From assembly GCA_021776415.1 (NCBI GenBank), contig JAJFFY010000097.1:1-32631 (forward strand): a stretch of 32,631 bases of DNA. The letters run 5' to 3'. The DNA comes from Hyphococcus sp. (GTDB taxonomy: Bacteria > Pseudomonadota > Alphaproteobacteria > Caulobacterales > Parvularculaceae). A program made the translations under genes and the position numbers. Each line of letters begins with the position of its first letter. Position 1 is the first letter of the stretch. This document shows, piece after piece, positions 24,101 through 31,762 of this stretch. Under the pieces are notes generated by a model, which saw nothing but the letters and a program-made list of their open reading frames with translations, did not search any database and was not told the DNA's origin.

Positions 24101-26646
24101 CTCCACATCTCCCGCCACACATTCCAGTGAGAGCGTCCGCCAGCGAACTTTACCACTGTGTGCGCCGCTGACGTCCATTCGAGAAGTTGTCGGCGCGAAA
24201 CAATCAGCCGCCAGAGTGTTCTTGCAATAGCGTCAAATGATACGACTGCCTCATAAAGCAAGAACGCTACAGCAAGGCCCCAACGCCCTGAATGACTGGC
24301 AAATTGCCTGAATGTGCTTTGGACTCCAGAGCGCCGTCGCGCTCGGCTGATCCCGGAGATGAAATCGGTGAAGAGATAGGCCGCTGGCGTTAAGATGGTC
24401 AGACAGGTCCATAGCCAGGCGTTGCCAGGCAGGACAAACCATCCGGCGACAGCCAGTGCAACAAGCGCAATTGGAATGAGACTTCGTCTTAGATTATCAA
24501 CCATCTTCCAGCGGTCGAGCACTGTCAGACGGTTTGGTAAACGCACATTGTCTGCACCCGGCGCATTCGGTGTCAGCCACGGCAATAGCTGCCAATCTCC
24601 GCGCACCCACCGGCGCCACCGCCAAATATATTCCCAATAGGCGCCCGGAAAACCATCATAAACGACAATGTCGGAGGCAAGCGCGGTGCGTCCATGGGCG
24701 CCTTCGAAAAGATCATGGCTCAATAAAGTGTTTTCGGGAATCCGATCCGCAAGAGTTTGTTCAAATGCCGCAACGTCATAAATTCCTTTTCCGATAAAGA
24801 CGGCGGATCCAAATAAATCCTGGTAAATGTCCGATACGGCGCGGCTGTAAATGTCGATTGCAGTGTCGCCGGTATAAAAACGTAAGAAAGGCGAGGGTGG
24901 ACCGCACTCAGGCGAAATTTCAATGCGTGGCTGAATTATTGTGTAGCCTGAAACTACGCACCCGCAGGATGGATCGATCAGCGCCTGGTTTAAAGGATGA
25001 GCCATAGCGCCGACCAGGCGATTTGCCGTCCCCATTGGCAATACCGAATCTGCATCAAGTGTTATGACAAAACGAGTCTTGTTGAGAGCGTCAGTCTCAC
25101 CTTCTTCAAGCGTGAAAGCTGCTTTTTCACCTGTAAGGATGAACCTGTTAAACTGCGCAAGTTTGCCTCGCTTGCGTTCCCAAGCCATCCAGCAATTTTC
25201 ACCCGGGTTGTACTGGCGCGGCCGGTGGAGCAAGTGGAATGGCGCCGCGCCGCCGCCATCATACGCCTCATTCAGGCGCTGCACCCCATCAACGAGCGCC
25301 TTTTCGACACTCTCATCGTCCGCCGCCCTTTCTATCGGCGCGTCTTTGTGATCGCTGAGTAGCACAAATCGCAAAAGCGGATCTGGGTTGGTCAGTTGAT
25401 GCATTGCTAGCCGGTCAAGCAGCAGTCTTGCTTCTTCAACGCTTCCGACAATGACCGGCATGACGACAGCAGTTTGACAGTCCGGCGGAATGGCTTTCTC
25501 GAAATCAAGCTTTGGTAAAATACGCGGGACCGTCATTAACGTGGACAGCCAATTGACAATAGTAATGCTAAGAATAGAGGCAGGCATCAATGTGAGTAAG
25601 GCGCCAAGGAATATGAGGAGCACGCCGGCATCAAGCGAGATGAGATAAAGAACTGGCGGCATTACCGCAGCCGTCCCCAGAAAAATTAGAGCGGTCATAT
25701 AAATAATGCCGGCGCGACGCATGACCCAGCGGTGGGCGGCGACGCTCGGCTGAGCGCGATAGCCCGTCAATTGTTCGATCTCATCGCGCCCTTCGTCGAT
25801 CAGCCAATAGCTGACATGGTTACGTCGATTACCGCTATTTTGTGCTTCTGCTTGCGTGACGACGCGTTCCGCCATCTTGAGTTCCGACACGCCGGCGCCT
25901 TTTGCCATCGCCTCCACTGATTTTCGGCACCAATCGCGGGTTTCAAAATCCATCCTCGGATAGATTTTTGCAGGATCTCGCCGCAGCGTTTTTTCAACAT
26001 GGCTTGTACGGTCGAAAAAATCCTTCCACGGTATGGAAGAAATAATCTGCAGGCTTGAAAGGGCCCGGGCGATGCGCTCTGTCGGATCAATGACTTCAAG
26101 CGCCGCGACCGCGGCGCTTGGCCGAAAAGGCAGCGGCAGATCGGGGAATATCGTTGATGCCGCAGAGACAAGGATTTCGAGACAAGCAAGGCGCAGCATC
26201 GTTGGAAACGCCCAGAGTTCTGCGATCGTCAGCGGTGTGGATTGCTGGTAGGCGTTGGCAAACTCTGATGCGGCATTAAGCGATAATTGAAGATGCGAGG
26301 CGTCAAGAAACCCGGTTGCCATGTAGAAAATACGCGGCAGACCAGCGTAATCGGCATCGTCTAAACTGGGCAAACGCCGATAGAAGGATCGCGGCATATC
26401 TCCGCGAATTTGTCGGATGGCGCGCTCCACCTGGTAGTGATTGTCGAGCAGCCATTCCGCCGCTTTCGTTGCCTCAGGCTCTGCGGACAGGCAACGCGTG
26501 CGTAGATGTTGAAGCCAGTGCGACAGCGATTGAAGATTGGCTAATGCGGGGATTTCCTTCGGTGGGCGGTCGCATGCCTGATGGCACTGTTCTAAATCCT
26601 CCGCCGCCGCCAATAGCGAGACTGTGTGTGGCGGCAGCGGCTCCAT
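18169..26646 (-). CDS. ndvB: Cyclic beta-1,2-glucan synthase (NdvB/ChvB/Cgs type)
   Basis: A 2,825-residue inner-membrane enzyme, the usual length for the family. It builds linear beta-1,2-glucan from UDP-glucose, trims and cyclises it for the periplasm. Seen in order: an N-terminal region with membrane helices (about 308-370), a GT84 glycosyltransferase with DAD (VITLDADSVLP, about 527) and the RRWVRGDWQ motif (about 675), further helices (about 705-860), a glycoamylase-like/cyclisation domain (DFGYLNSLDFALRIENG, about 968), then two GH94-like carbohydrate modules. The last contains GFRDQLQD and GAGDWNDGM (catalytic Asp, about 2490). No internal stop or frameshift is present. The gene starts two bases after the Usp stop, so it is probably co-expressed from the FNR-like promoter at 27.9 kb. 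Confidence 0.97.
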   Translation of the reverse strand: MEPLPPHTVSLLAAAEDLEQCHQACDRPPKEIPALANLQSLSHWLQHLRTRCLSAEPEATKAAEWLLDNHYQVERAIRQIRGDMPRSFYRRLPSLDDADYAGLPRIFYMATGFLDASHLQLSLNAASEFANAYQQSTPLTIAELWAFPTMLRLACLEILVSAASTIFPDLPLPFRPSAAVAALEVIDPTERIARALSSLQIISSIPWKDFFDRTSHVEKTLRRDPAKIYPRMDFETRDWCRKSVEAMAKGAGVSELKMAERVVTQAEAQNSGNRRNHVSYWLIDEGRDEIEQLTGYRAQPSVAAHRWVMRRAGIIYMTALIFLGTAAVMPPVLYLISLDAGVLLIFLGALLTLMPASILSITIVNWLSTLMTVPRILPKLDFEKAIPPDCQTAVVMPVIVGSVEEARLLLDRLAMHQLTNPDPLLRFVLLSDHKDAPIERAADDESVEKALVDGVQRLNEAYDGGGAAPFHLLHRPRQYNPGENCWMAWERKRGKLAQFNRFILTGEKAAFTLEEGETDALNKTRFVITLDADSVLPMGTANRLVGAMAHPLNQALIDPSCGCVVSGYTIIQPRIEISPECGPPSPFLRFYTGDTAIDIYSRAVSDIYQDLFGSAVFIGKGIYDVAAFEQTLADRIPENTLLSHDLFEGAHGRTALASDIVVYDGFPGAYWEYIWRWRRWVRGDWQLLPWLTPNAPGADNVRLPNRLTVLDRWKMVDNLRRSLIPIALVALAVAGWFVLPGNAWLWTCLTILTPAAYLFTDFISGISRARRRSGVQSTFRQFASHSGRWGLAVAFLLYEAVVSFDAIARTLWRLIVSRRQLLEWTSAAHTVVKFAGGRSHWNVWREMWSAPTIAAAITIILVFINPAALPPAAPLLVLWFCSPEIALWISRPYAPKQERLNMGERAFLRQIARRTWCFFETFVGPEDNWLPPDNFQEEPHAKIGHRTSPTNIGMLFSSSLTAWDFGYLNSLDFALRIENGLNALDKLERYRGHFLNWYDTKLLTPLEPRYVSTVDSGNLAVCLVTLRKGSVEAADAPAFRAAQWDGLQDTFESLADAVEAILKPCHDTALSSRMTIIKVKITAARKQPDSWSDVITELVGDIWPDFEQQIADAIGSPVALSLEHLHALNIWVERMGHDLSRMQWGFENLLPWSGILESPPPDCLELAGSIKKKLPLSMTLGEAAENCAAAATLVRGHATNLKIDEKSAEWCSSLVAMIERGAENQLDIRNRLLKNAVRAGEFANQMDFTLLYDQEMRLFNIGYNVSSDRMDTHHYDLLATEARLTSYFAIAKGDVPPEHWRFLGRPVTRMDGQLSLLSWNGSMFEYLMPPLWLCSGDGTLLNQAERTAITVQRNYAETLNIPWGVSESGFAARDAAQNYQYQAFGVPGLGIRRGLSQDMVVAPYASALALSTYPLSAVKNLRKLADLGLLKPYGFVEAADFTPERSVGRTFSPVQAFMAHHQGMVLAAIGNVIFDDILAKRFSSDMQMRTAELLLQERTPWELPPEPAREDIPIQTAQDRRAAPLPASWAPRSGGATRQIHLLGNGRFATWITQNGGGALWWHRHSLTRWRSDSTRDNHGLWIYVRDTDSNAVWSVTDQPTGIKSEDAHETFHHHMAEFHRRDHGIAIRTEIAVGASDDIEIRLVTVTNESDRARTLEFTSCGEIALAPPLDDERHPAFSSLFVGSEYITNLHALMFTRRAHHSGEHNPALLHRIIFDELGSTANNYEADRGAFFGRGGTIRQPHGVLEGLSNSAGWTLDPIMALQTRLVLPPQGHRKIAFVTLVAGSPESALEIAERYSTHSSLDWALNDANWDIAHEAQQLDIKPALLPRLQALASLIANPQPALRADLAQRKSNTIGQPRLWSLGISGDAPILLVRIYDPQKTDFLKTLISAHELWRRRLFPVDLVILRMGVSGYVEPVREHVLSLMRKAGANDGLGRNGGIHLILADQLIDENRRLLETAACVILDDSQGDLSHQLATADEVHRQPPQFEAMASPTSPPETSLSPPARLEFNNEFGGFSKDGKEYVIYLRPGESTPAPWSNILTNDQFGCLVTEAGGGFTWAINSGENRLTPWTNDPVFDPPSEALYLRDEETGEIWTPTPSPAGADAASQIHHGCGYTRWRKHSHGVEQDLTIFVAPDAPVKIARLRLKDISGRPRRLTATYYVEWLLGAMRSVHRQHVVCEYDTISKSLLARNSWNPEFSERVAFLASSRQPHSLTTDRRDFLGAEGSLSRPAGLLRWDLGGRVNELSDPCAAFQVHLDIAANETTEVIFILGQGANRADAMELIEEWSQPVKVDAAFNQTCGGWDKKLSVIEVKTPDPAFDLMVNRWLLYQTDSSRIMARAGFYQAGGAIGFRDQLQDVLVFLHTDPSRVRAHILECAARQFEEGDVLHWWHPPAGRGVRTRCSDDLLWLPYVTSRYVKATGDTSVLHETAPFLQAPPLSPEEEDRYALFGHSAEEFSLFDHCTHALERGVTKGAQGLPLMGAGDWNDGMNRVGVHGRGESVWLAWFSIATIQGYVDLATRMKQPDLAENWRKRANELRSAVDSAAWDGEWYVRAFDDDGHPWGSKTNEECQIDSIAQSWAVLSGGGQSERAQTAVHSAVNKLVSNDERLVRLFWPPIHETPRDPGYIKAYPPGIRENGGQYTHAAAWLGFALAELGDGDGAWRIFDLINPIRRTAARTDAMLYRDEPYVLAADVAGAPPHIGRGGWSWYTGAAAWTYRLGVEGILGLRLHNGMLTIQPCLPKNWGSAEVIIRKPEGTFFIRIEDPEHLGTGAVDITLDDKPLEGLNIAFPTDGTEHRVCVRIKCSQSMKQNEATSTL

Positions 26647-26648
26647 CG

Positions 26649-27716
26649 TTACGCGACGTCGCCCATCAATGGCCGCAATCCTGGATTCGATGCTCGCACG
26701 CTGTGAACCCTGGCGCCCTCATGAAGCGGCTTGCGAATAATCAATAGCGGCTTTGAGACATTTCTTATTAGATGACTGGCGACGCTTCCGGCGGTCATAT
26801 CGGCATGACCGCTTTGCCCATGAGATGACATGATGACCATGTCCGCGTTTTCGGCCCTTATACATCGCGTAAGGAGGTGGCGAACGTCGCCGCCATTGAG
26901 GATCACTGTCCGTACAGATATAGAATCGGCGCAAAGGCGAGACTTAATGCGTTTTAAATAGATTTGCGCGACTGAGCTATTGTGACGTGTGATGCGGCTG
27001 CGTAACTCTTCATCCTCTGGCTCGCGCGGGCCGATGTCGGTTAGCTCAGGTTCGGGAACTGCATGAACAAGAATTAGTTCTGCATTTTGTGACCTGGCCA
27101 TTCTAAGAGCGATGGGAAGCGCGCTTTCCGCACGCGATGATCCGTCTAGGGGCGTCAATATCTTTTGGTATCGCGCTTTTTTCAGGGAGGCGCTGTCGGC
27201 CGGCGTCAAAAGAACTGATCCATCGACACAATCCATGACCCGTCTTGTTGTATCGCCGATATACTCGCCGCAGGCTCCGTAATCGCTACCGGATTTGATG
27301 ATTGTTAAATCAACCTGATGATCCCGCGCCCATTGGCAAATTTGCTCGCCTGGCCGACCTTCCAAAACAACCGTTTTAATATCTCTAATATCACTTGCCC
27401 ATTCTTTGGCGATGAGATCTATTTTCAGGCACGCTTCCCGGTGCAAAAGATCAGATGCGATCGGGTCAGATAGAATGTCTTGCTTTTGGTTCGATTCAAC
27501 GACATGCATCAGTGTAAGGTCTGCATCGAGAGCATCGGCGGCTAACATTCCAAGGGGTAGCACGCTTTCAACGTCTTCAAACGCATCAATACAGGCTATG
27601 GCGCAGCGCCTGTGCGGCCGAAACGACGGCGACTTGCGAGATCGGGCGCTTGTCTGATTACGCATGGTGAGTGCTGACTCTTGAGTATTATTTGCCTCTG
27701 CTTGATTAATGATCAC
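26649..27716 (-). CDS. Tandem universal stress protein
   Basis: A 355-residue protein with two Usp domains (about residues 38-170 and 183-330). The second has an ATP-loop-like SSHGQSGHADMTAGS (G-x9-G-S) and the typical ILTPLDGSSRAESALP start. The first has a degenerate loop (KSGSDYGACGEYIGDTT). Tandem Usps respond to starvation, low oxygen or other stress by ATP-linked binding or signalling; the partner is unknown. The GTG at 27716 is chosen because GGAGGTG lies 10-11 bases upstream; an internal ATG at 27665 lacks a ribosome site. Expression is probably from the class II FNR/FixK-like promoter at 27862-27903, together with the glucan synthase two bases downstream. Confidence 0.92.
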   Translation of the reverse strand: MIINQAEANNTQESALTMRNQTSARSRKSPSFRPHRRCAIACIDAFEDVESVLPLGMLAADALDADLTLMHVVESNQKQDILSDPIASDLLHREACLKIDLIAKEWASDIRDIKTVVLEGRPGEQICQWARDHQVDLTIIKSGSDYGACGEYIGDTTRRVMDCVDGSVLLTPADSASLKKARYQKILTPLDGSSRAESALPIALRMARSQNAELILVHAVPEPELTDIGPREPEDEELRSRITRHNSSVAQIYLKRIKSRLCADSISVRTVILNGGDVRHLLTRCIRAENADMVIMSSHGQSGHADMTAGSVASHLIRNVSKPLLIIRKPLHEGARVHSVRASNPGLRPLMGDVA

Positions 27717-27861
27717 GCTGAATTATCACCTCCATAAAAAGGCCCCGTTCGCGCGAAATTCGACCGCATCGGCCAGCTAACCGATTACGCCCACTCTTCG
27801 TTCTAGAGGGCGGAGTTATCTCATGCGGTGATTTTGGCGAACGCTGACTGGCTGACGCCCG

Positions 27862-27903
27862 ACTATAGAAAGTCTTGCCTTCAACGCCCTTGATCTGCGT
27901 CAA
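27862..27903 (-). promoter_or_regulatory. Class II FNR/FixK-like promoter of the Usp-glucan synthase operon
   Basis: The minus strand shows TTGACGCAGATCAA (box 27890-27903, 9 of 10 consensus positions), a 22-base gap, then the -10 hexamer TATAGT (27862-27867). This places the box centre at -41.5 relative to a start near 27855, the class II activation position. The leader to the GTG is about 140 bases. Confidence 0.72.
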
Positions 27904-28101
27904 TACCAGGAAAAATAAGCGCTAGCCGAAATATTATGCTATATATATCTGGAAACCAGTTTGCGCAGTATTTCGCTCGCCTTTATTGGCCGGGCGGGCG
28001 TTCAAGCAGTATTGCTGACAATAAAACACCGATCGCCATGTGAGCGGTTTTATCGTTATAACGTGCAGTATCTATGTTACAGGCGGCATCATGAATTTTA
28101 A
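27904..28101. other. Interval downstream of pfkB, no gene seen
   Basis: Together with the promoter and leader at 27717-27903 this makes a 385-base gap without a gene. It has an AT-rich patch near 27930-27960 and a perfect ten-base palindrome CGTTATAACG at 28054-28063. Nothing else can be supported. Confidence 0.5.
28021..28052 (-). terminator. Weak terminator candidate after pfkB
   Basis: On the minus strand AAAACCG is followed 13 bases later by CGGTGTTTTAT, an imperfect stem (one bulge) with a short T run. It lies 50-80 bases after the kinase stop. The stability is low, so this is tentative. Confidence 0.3.
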
Positions 28102-29055
28102 TCATTTATCACATGTCATTTTTGTAACCTGCTCAAAATATTGATCTGTATCGAAGCGCCGGCAAAGCTCCGTCGCCGGCGTTGTCATCGTTGAGGCGGC
28201 GGCGGCGACTCCGTAACGGCATGCGTTTTCAAGCGTATCCTCGTTGAACAGCCGGAGCGTAAACCCAGCGATAAAGCTGTCACCGCCGCCGACGGCGCTC
28301 ACGGTTTCGACTATTGGGGGCGCCACACAGATCGTTTCATTTTTTGACACCAAAATGACCCCGTCTGATCCTCGGGTCACAATGATAACAGCAGTGATCT
28401 TTCGATCGATCAGATCATGGGCGAAGGCTTCGATTGCCTCGACATCACTAAGATCGCGCTTCGCGATTTCATCTGCCTCAAGACGGTTAAATCGAATACA
28501 GAAAACTTCATGAGTGCTTTGCTCTAGAGTGGCCGCGAGGGCCGGCCCGGAACTATCAAGTATAACGCGAACCGAATTTGTTGAGAGTGCTTTGGTGAGT
28601 TGGATATAAAAATCATCAGGAATTCCCGGCGGCAAACTACCACTCACGACCAGATAGTCCTTATCGGCGGCCAGCGTAACGATCTCGGCCAATGCGCGCC
28701 GCGACATATCTTCGGACCATTCCGGACCCGGCAGAACAAAACGATATTGCTCACCACTGTTGATTTCTCGCACAGAAAAGCTCTGCCGCGTCAAGCCATC
28801 AATAGGGAATGAGACAGCTTTGATTCCCTCTGTTTCTAAAAGCCAGAGAACAAGGTCTCCTGTCGGCCCACCGGCAGCGACAAATGGCGTACTTTCTCCG
28901 CCAAGTATTTTGACGGCGCGCGATACATTGACGCCGCCGCCGCCAGGATCGGTATGCGGTTCTTCACAGCGTAATTTGCGGCCGGCTGTGAGAACGTCGA
29001 CCTCTGTTGCGATATCGACAGCGGGATTGAGCGTGACTGTTACGATTCCGCTCAT
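28102..29055 (-). CDS. pfkB: PfkB-family sugar kinase (1-phosphofructokinase / PfkB-like)
   Basis: A 317-residue ribokinase-fold kinase. It shows the N-terminal TLNPAVDIATEV, the sugar-site motif GGGGVNVSRA (about 37-46), SGSLPPGIP, and the ATP/anion-hole motif SAVGGGDSFIAGF with the catalytic Asp. The layout matches PfkB and FruK, which phosphorylate fructose-6-P or fructose-1-P to give fructose-1,6-bisphosphate; tagatose-6-P kinase is also possible. Its ATG overlaps the PEP-synthase stop (ATGA), so the two are translationally coupled. PEP synthase acts in the gluconeogenic direction and this kinase in the glycolytic one, an unusual pairing. Expression is presumably from the FNR/FixK-like promoter at 31.6 kb. 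Confidence 0.92.
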   Translation of the reverse strand: MSGIVTVTLNPAVDIATEVDVLTAGRKLRCEEPHTDPGGGGVNVSRAVKILGGESTPFVAAGGPTGDLVLWLLETEGIKAVSFPIDGLTRQSFSVREINSGEQYRFVLPGPEWSEDMSRRALAEIVTLAADKDYLVVSGSLPPGIPDDFYIQLTKALSTNSVRVILDSSGPALAATLEQSTHEVFCIRFNRLEADEIAKRDLSDVEAIEAFAHDLIDRKITAVIIVTRGSDGVILVSKNETICVAPPIVETVSAVGGGDSFIAGFTLRLFNEDTLENACRYGVAAAASTMTTPATELCRRFDTDQYFEQVTKMTCDK

Positions 29056-31517
29056 TGGATCGTGCGCCGGTCTGGCGTTTCAGCTTCTGTTTCTGCAACT
29101 CGTTCCTTGACCTTCAAAAAACTATCGGGACTGACGGAAATCGAGTCGATGCCATTTTCCACGAGAAATTGCGCAAAATCCGGATAATTGCTCGGGGCCT
29201 CGCCGCAAATGCCGACCGGAGTATTGGTTCCGCCCATTTTTTCAAGGAGATCGGCGATGATGGCTTTAACGGCCTCATTGCGTTCGTCAAAAAGCGTTTT
29301 TAAAATTTCACTATCCCGATCGACGCCTAATGTGAGCTGCGTCAAATCATTCGATCCGATGGAGAAGCCGTCAAACTTCTCAGCAAACTGCTTCGCCAAC
29401 AAGATGTTTGAGGGGATTTCAGCCATTACATAAATTTCGAGGCCATTGTCGCCCCGCTTCAAGCCATTCCTTCCCAGCTCTTCAATAACTTTATCGGCCT
29501 CTTCAAGAGTCCGGCAGAAGGGGATCATCAGTTTGATATTTGTAAGGCCAATATGGGTGCGTACGCGCGCCATGGCTTTGCATTCAAGTGCGAAACCAGC
29601 GCGATAGCGATCATCATAATATCGGCTCGCGCCGCGCCAGCCGAGCATCGGATTGTCTTCTTGCGGTTCAAATTGTTCACCGCCGATCAGCCCTGCATAT
29701 TCATTCGTCTTGAAATCACTCATTCGAACAATGACAGGATTGGGATGACAACCAGCCGCGATACGCGCAACGCCTTGTGCCAGTTGATCTATAAAAAACT
29801 CTTCCTTGTTCTCATACGCTGCAGTCAGTTCTTCGATCTTACTACGTGCAGCTTGATCTTTCAGGGCGTCAAAGTTCGTAAGCGCTAGCGGGTGTACTTT
29901 GATCATGTTACTGATGATAAATTCGATGCGCGCAAGACCCACGCCGTCGCTTGGCAACTGCCACCATCGGAACGCCGCCGATGGATTAGCCAGGTTAACC
30001 ATGATTTTTGTTCGGGTCCGAGGCACGTCAGTGAGATCAATCTCAACTGTTTCGAAATCAAGTAAACCATCATAAATTACGCCTGTCTCACCCTCAGCGC
30101 ATGAGACGGTGATTGCTTGATCATCGACGAAAGTTTTTGTCGCCGTTCCGGTTCCGATAACCGCCGGTAAACCTAATTCCCTGCTAACGATGGCAGCGTG
30201 ACTGGTTCGCCCTCCGTGATCTGTGACGATTGCGGCGGCCTTTTTCATGATCGGCACCCAGTCAGGGTCCGTCATTTTCGCAACGAGGATGCTGCCTTCT
30301 TTAAAGTCGGCGATGTTGGCGGCGCTTTCGATTCGGCACACCTTGCCATTGGCGATCGCGTCGCCAATGGCAACGCCTTCAAGCAATCTTACGCCTTTAC
30401 CTTTAAGTTTGTAGCTGCGCAAATGGCCAGCGGCGCGCCGCGATTGAACGGTTTCAGGGCGCGCTTGAACGATGAACAACTCGCCGGTCTCCCCATCCTT
30501 CGCCCACTCCATATCCATCGCCTGGCCATAGTGCTTCTCAATTGTTACAGCCCAGTGCGCCAAGGCCAGAATCTCTTCGCTCGTTAAAACAAACGATACG
30601 CGTTCTTCGCGTGAGGTGTCGACAAGCGCCGTAGTTTCTCCTTTTGTGGCGTAGATCATTTTTTGAGCCTTGCCGCCGCACTGTTTGCGAATGACCGGTT
30701 GATAGGCGGGCTCGCCAAGTAGGGGTTTGAACACATCAAATTCGTCAGGATCCACCATTCCCTGAACGACCGTCTCGCCAAGTCCCCAGGCGCCGTTGAT
30801 CAAGACCACATTCGGGAATCCGCTATCGGTGTCGATCGAAAACATTACGCCAGAGCAAGCCTTATCAGAACGCACCATGCGTTGAACGCCGACGGAAATG
30901 GCGATCTCAGATTGGCCAAATCCATGGGTTTGGCGATAGCTGATCGCACGATCGGTAAACAGTGACGCAAAACATTTTTTGCAGGCGTCCAAAAGCGCTT
31001 CGTCACCGCTGATATTGAGAAATGTTTCAAGTTGCCCGGCAAAGCTAGCTTCCGGAAGGTCTTCGGCTGTTGCGCTTGACCGCACAGCAACCGCCAGCGG
31101 AACAGCGCCAGCGTCTGCCATCTGATGATAGGCGTTGATGATCGCATTGCGTAGATCTTGCGGGATTGTCCCGCCAAGAATTTTTGCACGAACATTGCGC
31201 CCGACTTGTTGCAATTTTTCGGGTGCGCGCGACAGCGCTGCAAATTCTCGGGTTATGTCCTCTTCTAGGTCATTGATGGCGATAAATTCTCTATAAGCAG
31301 CAGCCGCCACGGCAAATCCATCTGGGACACGGATGCCGGACTTTGTCAGGTTCACGATCATCTCACCGAGCGATGCATTTTTCCCACCGACAAGATTACC
31401 GTCGTTCCGCGAAACTTGCGAAAACCAAAGAATAAATTTGCTCGTTACCCCCAAGGAGGAGGGTGAAGAGGCAGTTTCCACACTCATGCTTTTCTTGACA
31501 GGGGGTTTCTTGTTCAT
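29052..31517 (-). CDS. ppsA: Phosphoenolpyruvate synthase
   Basis: An 821-residue enzyme making PEP from pyruvate and ATP, with AMP and phosphate as products. It has an N-terminal ATP-grasp domain (GGKNASLGEM, VRSSATAEDLPEASFAGQ), the swivelling phospho-His domain (GGRTSHAAIVSRELGLPAVIG, His at about residue 438), and a C-terminal TIM barrel with the FSIGSNDLTQLTLGVDRD and VGICGEAPS (active-site Cys) motifs. The length and motif order are those of PpsA rather than pyruvate phosphate dikinase. The ATG at 31517 has only a weak GAG upstream. The promoter region 31593-31634 carries a FNR/FixK-like box. It overlaps the downstream kinase by four bases. Confidence 0.96.
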   Translation of the reverse strand: MNKKPPVKKSMSVETASSPSSLGVTSKFILWFSQVSRNDGNLVGGKNASLGEMIVNLTKSGIRVPDGFAVAAAAYREFIAINDLEEDITREFAALSRAPEKLQQVGRNVRAKILGGTIPQDLRNAIINAYHQMADAGAVPLAVAVRSSATAEDLPEASFAGQLETFLNISGDEALLDACKKCFASLFTDRAISYRQTHGFGQSEIAISVGVQRMVRSDKACSGVMFSIDTDSGFPNVVLINGAWGLGETVVQGMVDPDEFDVFKPLLGEPAYQPVIRKQCGGKAQKMIYATKGETTALVDTSREERVSFVLTSEEILALAHWAVTIEKHYGQAMDMEWAKDGETGELFIVQARPETVQSRRAAGHLRSYKLKGKGVRLLEGVAIGDAIANGKVCRIESAANIADFKEGSILVAKMTDPDWVPIMKKAAAIVTDHGGRTSHAAIVSRELGLPAVIGTGTATKTFVDDQAITVSCAEGETGVIYDGLLDFETVEIDLTDVPRTRTKIMVNLANPSAAFRWWQLPSDGVGLARIEFIISNMIKVHPLALTNFDALKDQAARSKIEELTAAYENKEEFFIDQLAQGVARIAAGCHPNPVIVRMSDFKTNEYAGLIGGEQFEPQEDNPMLGWRGASRYYDDRYRAGFALECKAMARVRTHIGLTNIKLMIPFCRTLEEADKVIEELGRNGLKRGDNGLEIYVMAEIPSNILLAKQFAEKFDGFSIGSNDLTQLTLGVDRDSEILKTLFDERNEAVKAIIADLLEKMGGTNTPVGICGEAPSNYPDFAQFLVENGIDSISVSPDSFLKVKERVAETEAETPDRRTIQ

Positions 31518-31592
31518 TCGGCGGATATCTCGGTTTGTAAATAGTTAAGACGCTGGCGCCTTGGTGATAATTGTGTGAAAAACGCGTTACGT

Positions 31593-31634
31593 ATTATCAG
31601 AAAGTTTCAATCCATGTGGATTGACGCAAATCAA
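31593..31634 (-). promoter_or_regulatory. Class II FNR/FixK-like promoter of ppsA-pfkB
   Basis: The minus strand shows TTGATTTGCGTCAA (31621-31634, 9 of 10 consensus positions), a 22-base gap, and TGATAAT giving the -10 hexamer GATAAT (31593-31598). The geometry equals that at 27862-27903. A perfect palindrome CAATCC-ATGT-GGATTG (31608-31623) overlaps the box by three bases and may be a second operator. The leader is about 70 bases. Confidence 0.75.
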
Positions 31635-31762
31635 CGGGATATTCGCTGCGCGCCGGTTGGTGCGAGTGAAACGCGAATATCGGTGAAAATTGTCCCTACC
31701 AATTACTCAACCCTCTCGTATTCATGATGTAATCCACCTATGTACGGCCTTGATTTGACCGT

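Noticed and set aside
27706..27903. 65-residue minus-strand frame upstream of the Usp gene
   Set aside because: It covers the FNR-like box, -10 element and ribosome site of the Usp gene, is low in complexity and has no ribosome site.
28141..28154. TTGATCTGTATCGA, an FNR-like sequence
   Set aside because: It lies inside the 3' end of the kinase coding sequence, mismatches the second half-site, and no gene start is properly placed downstream.
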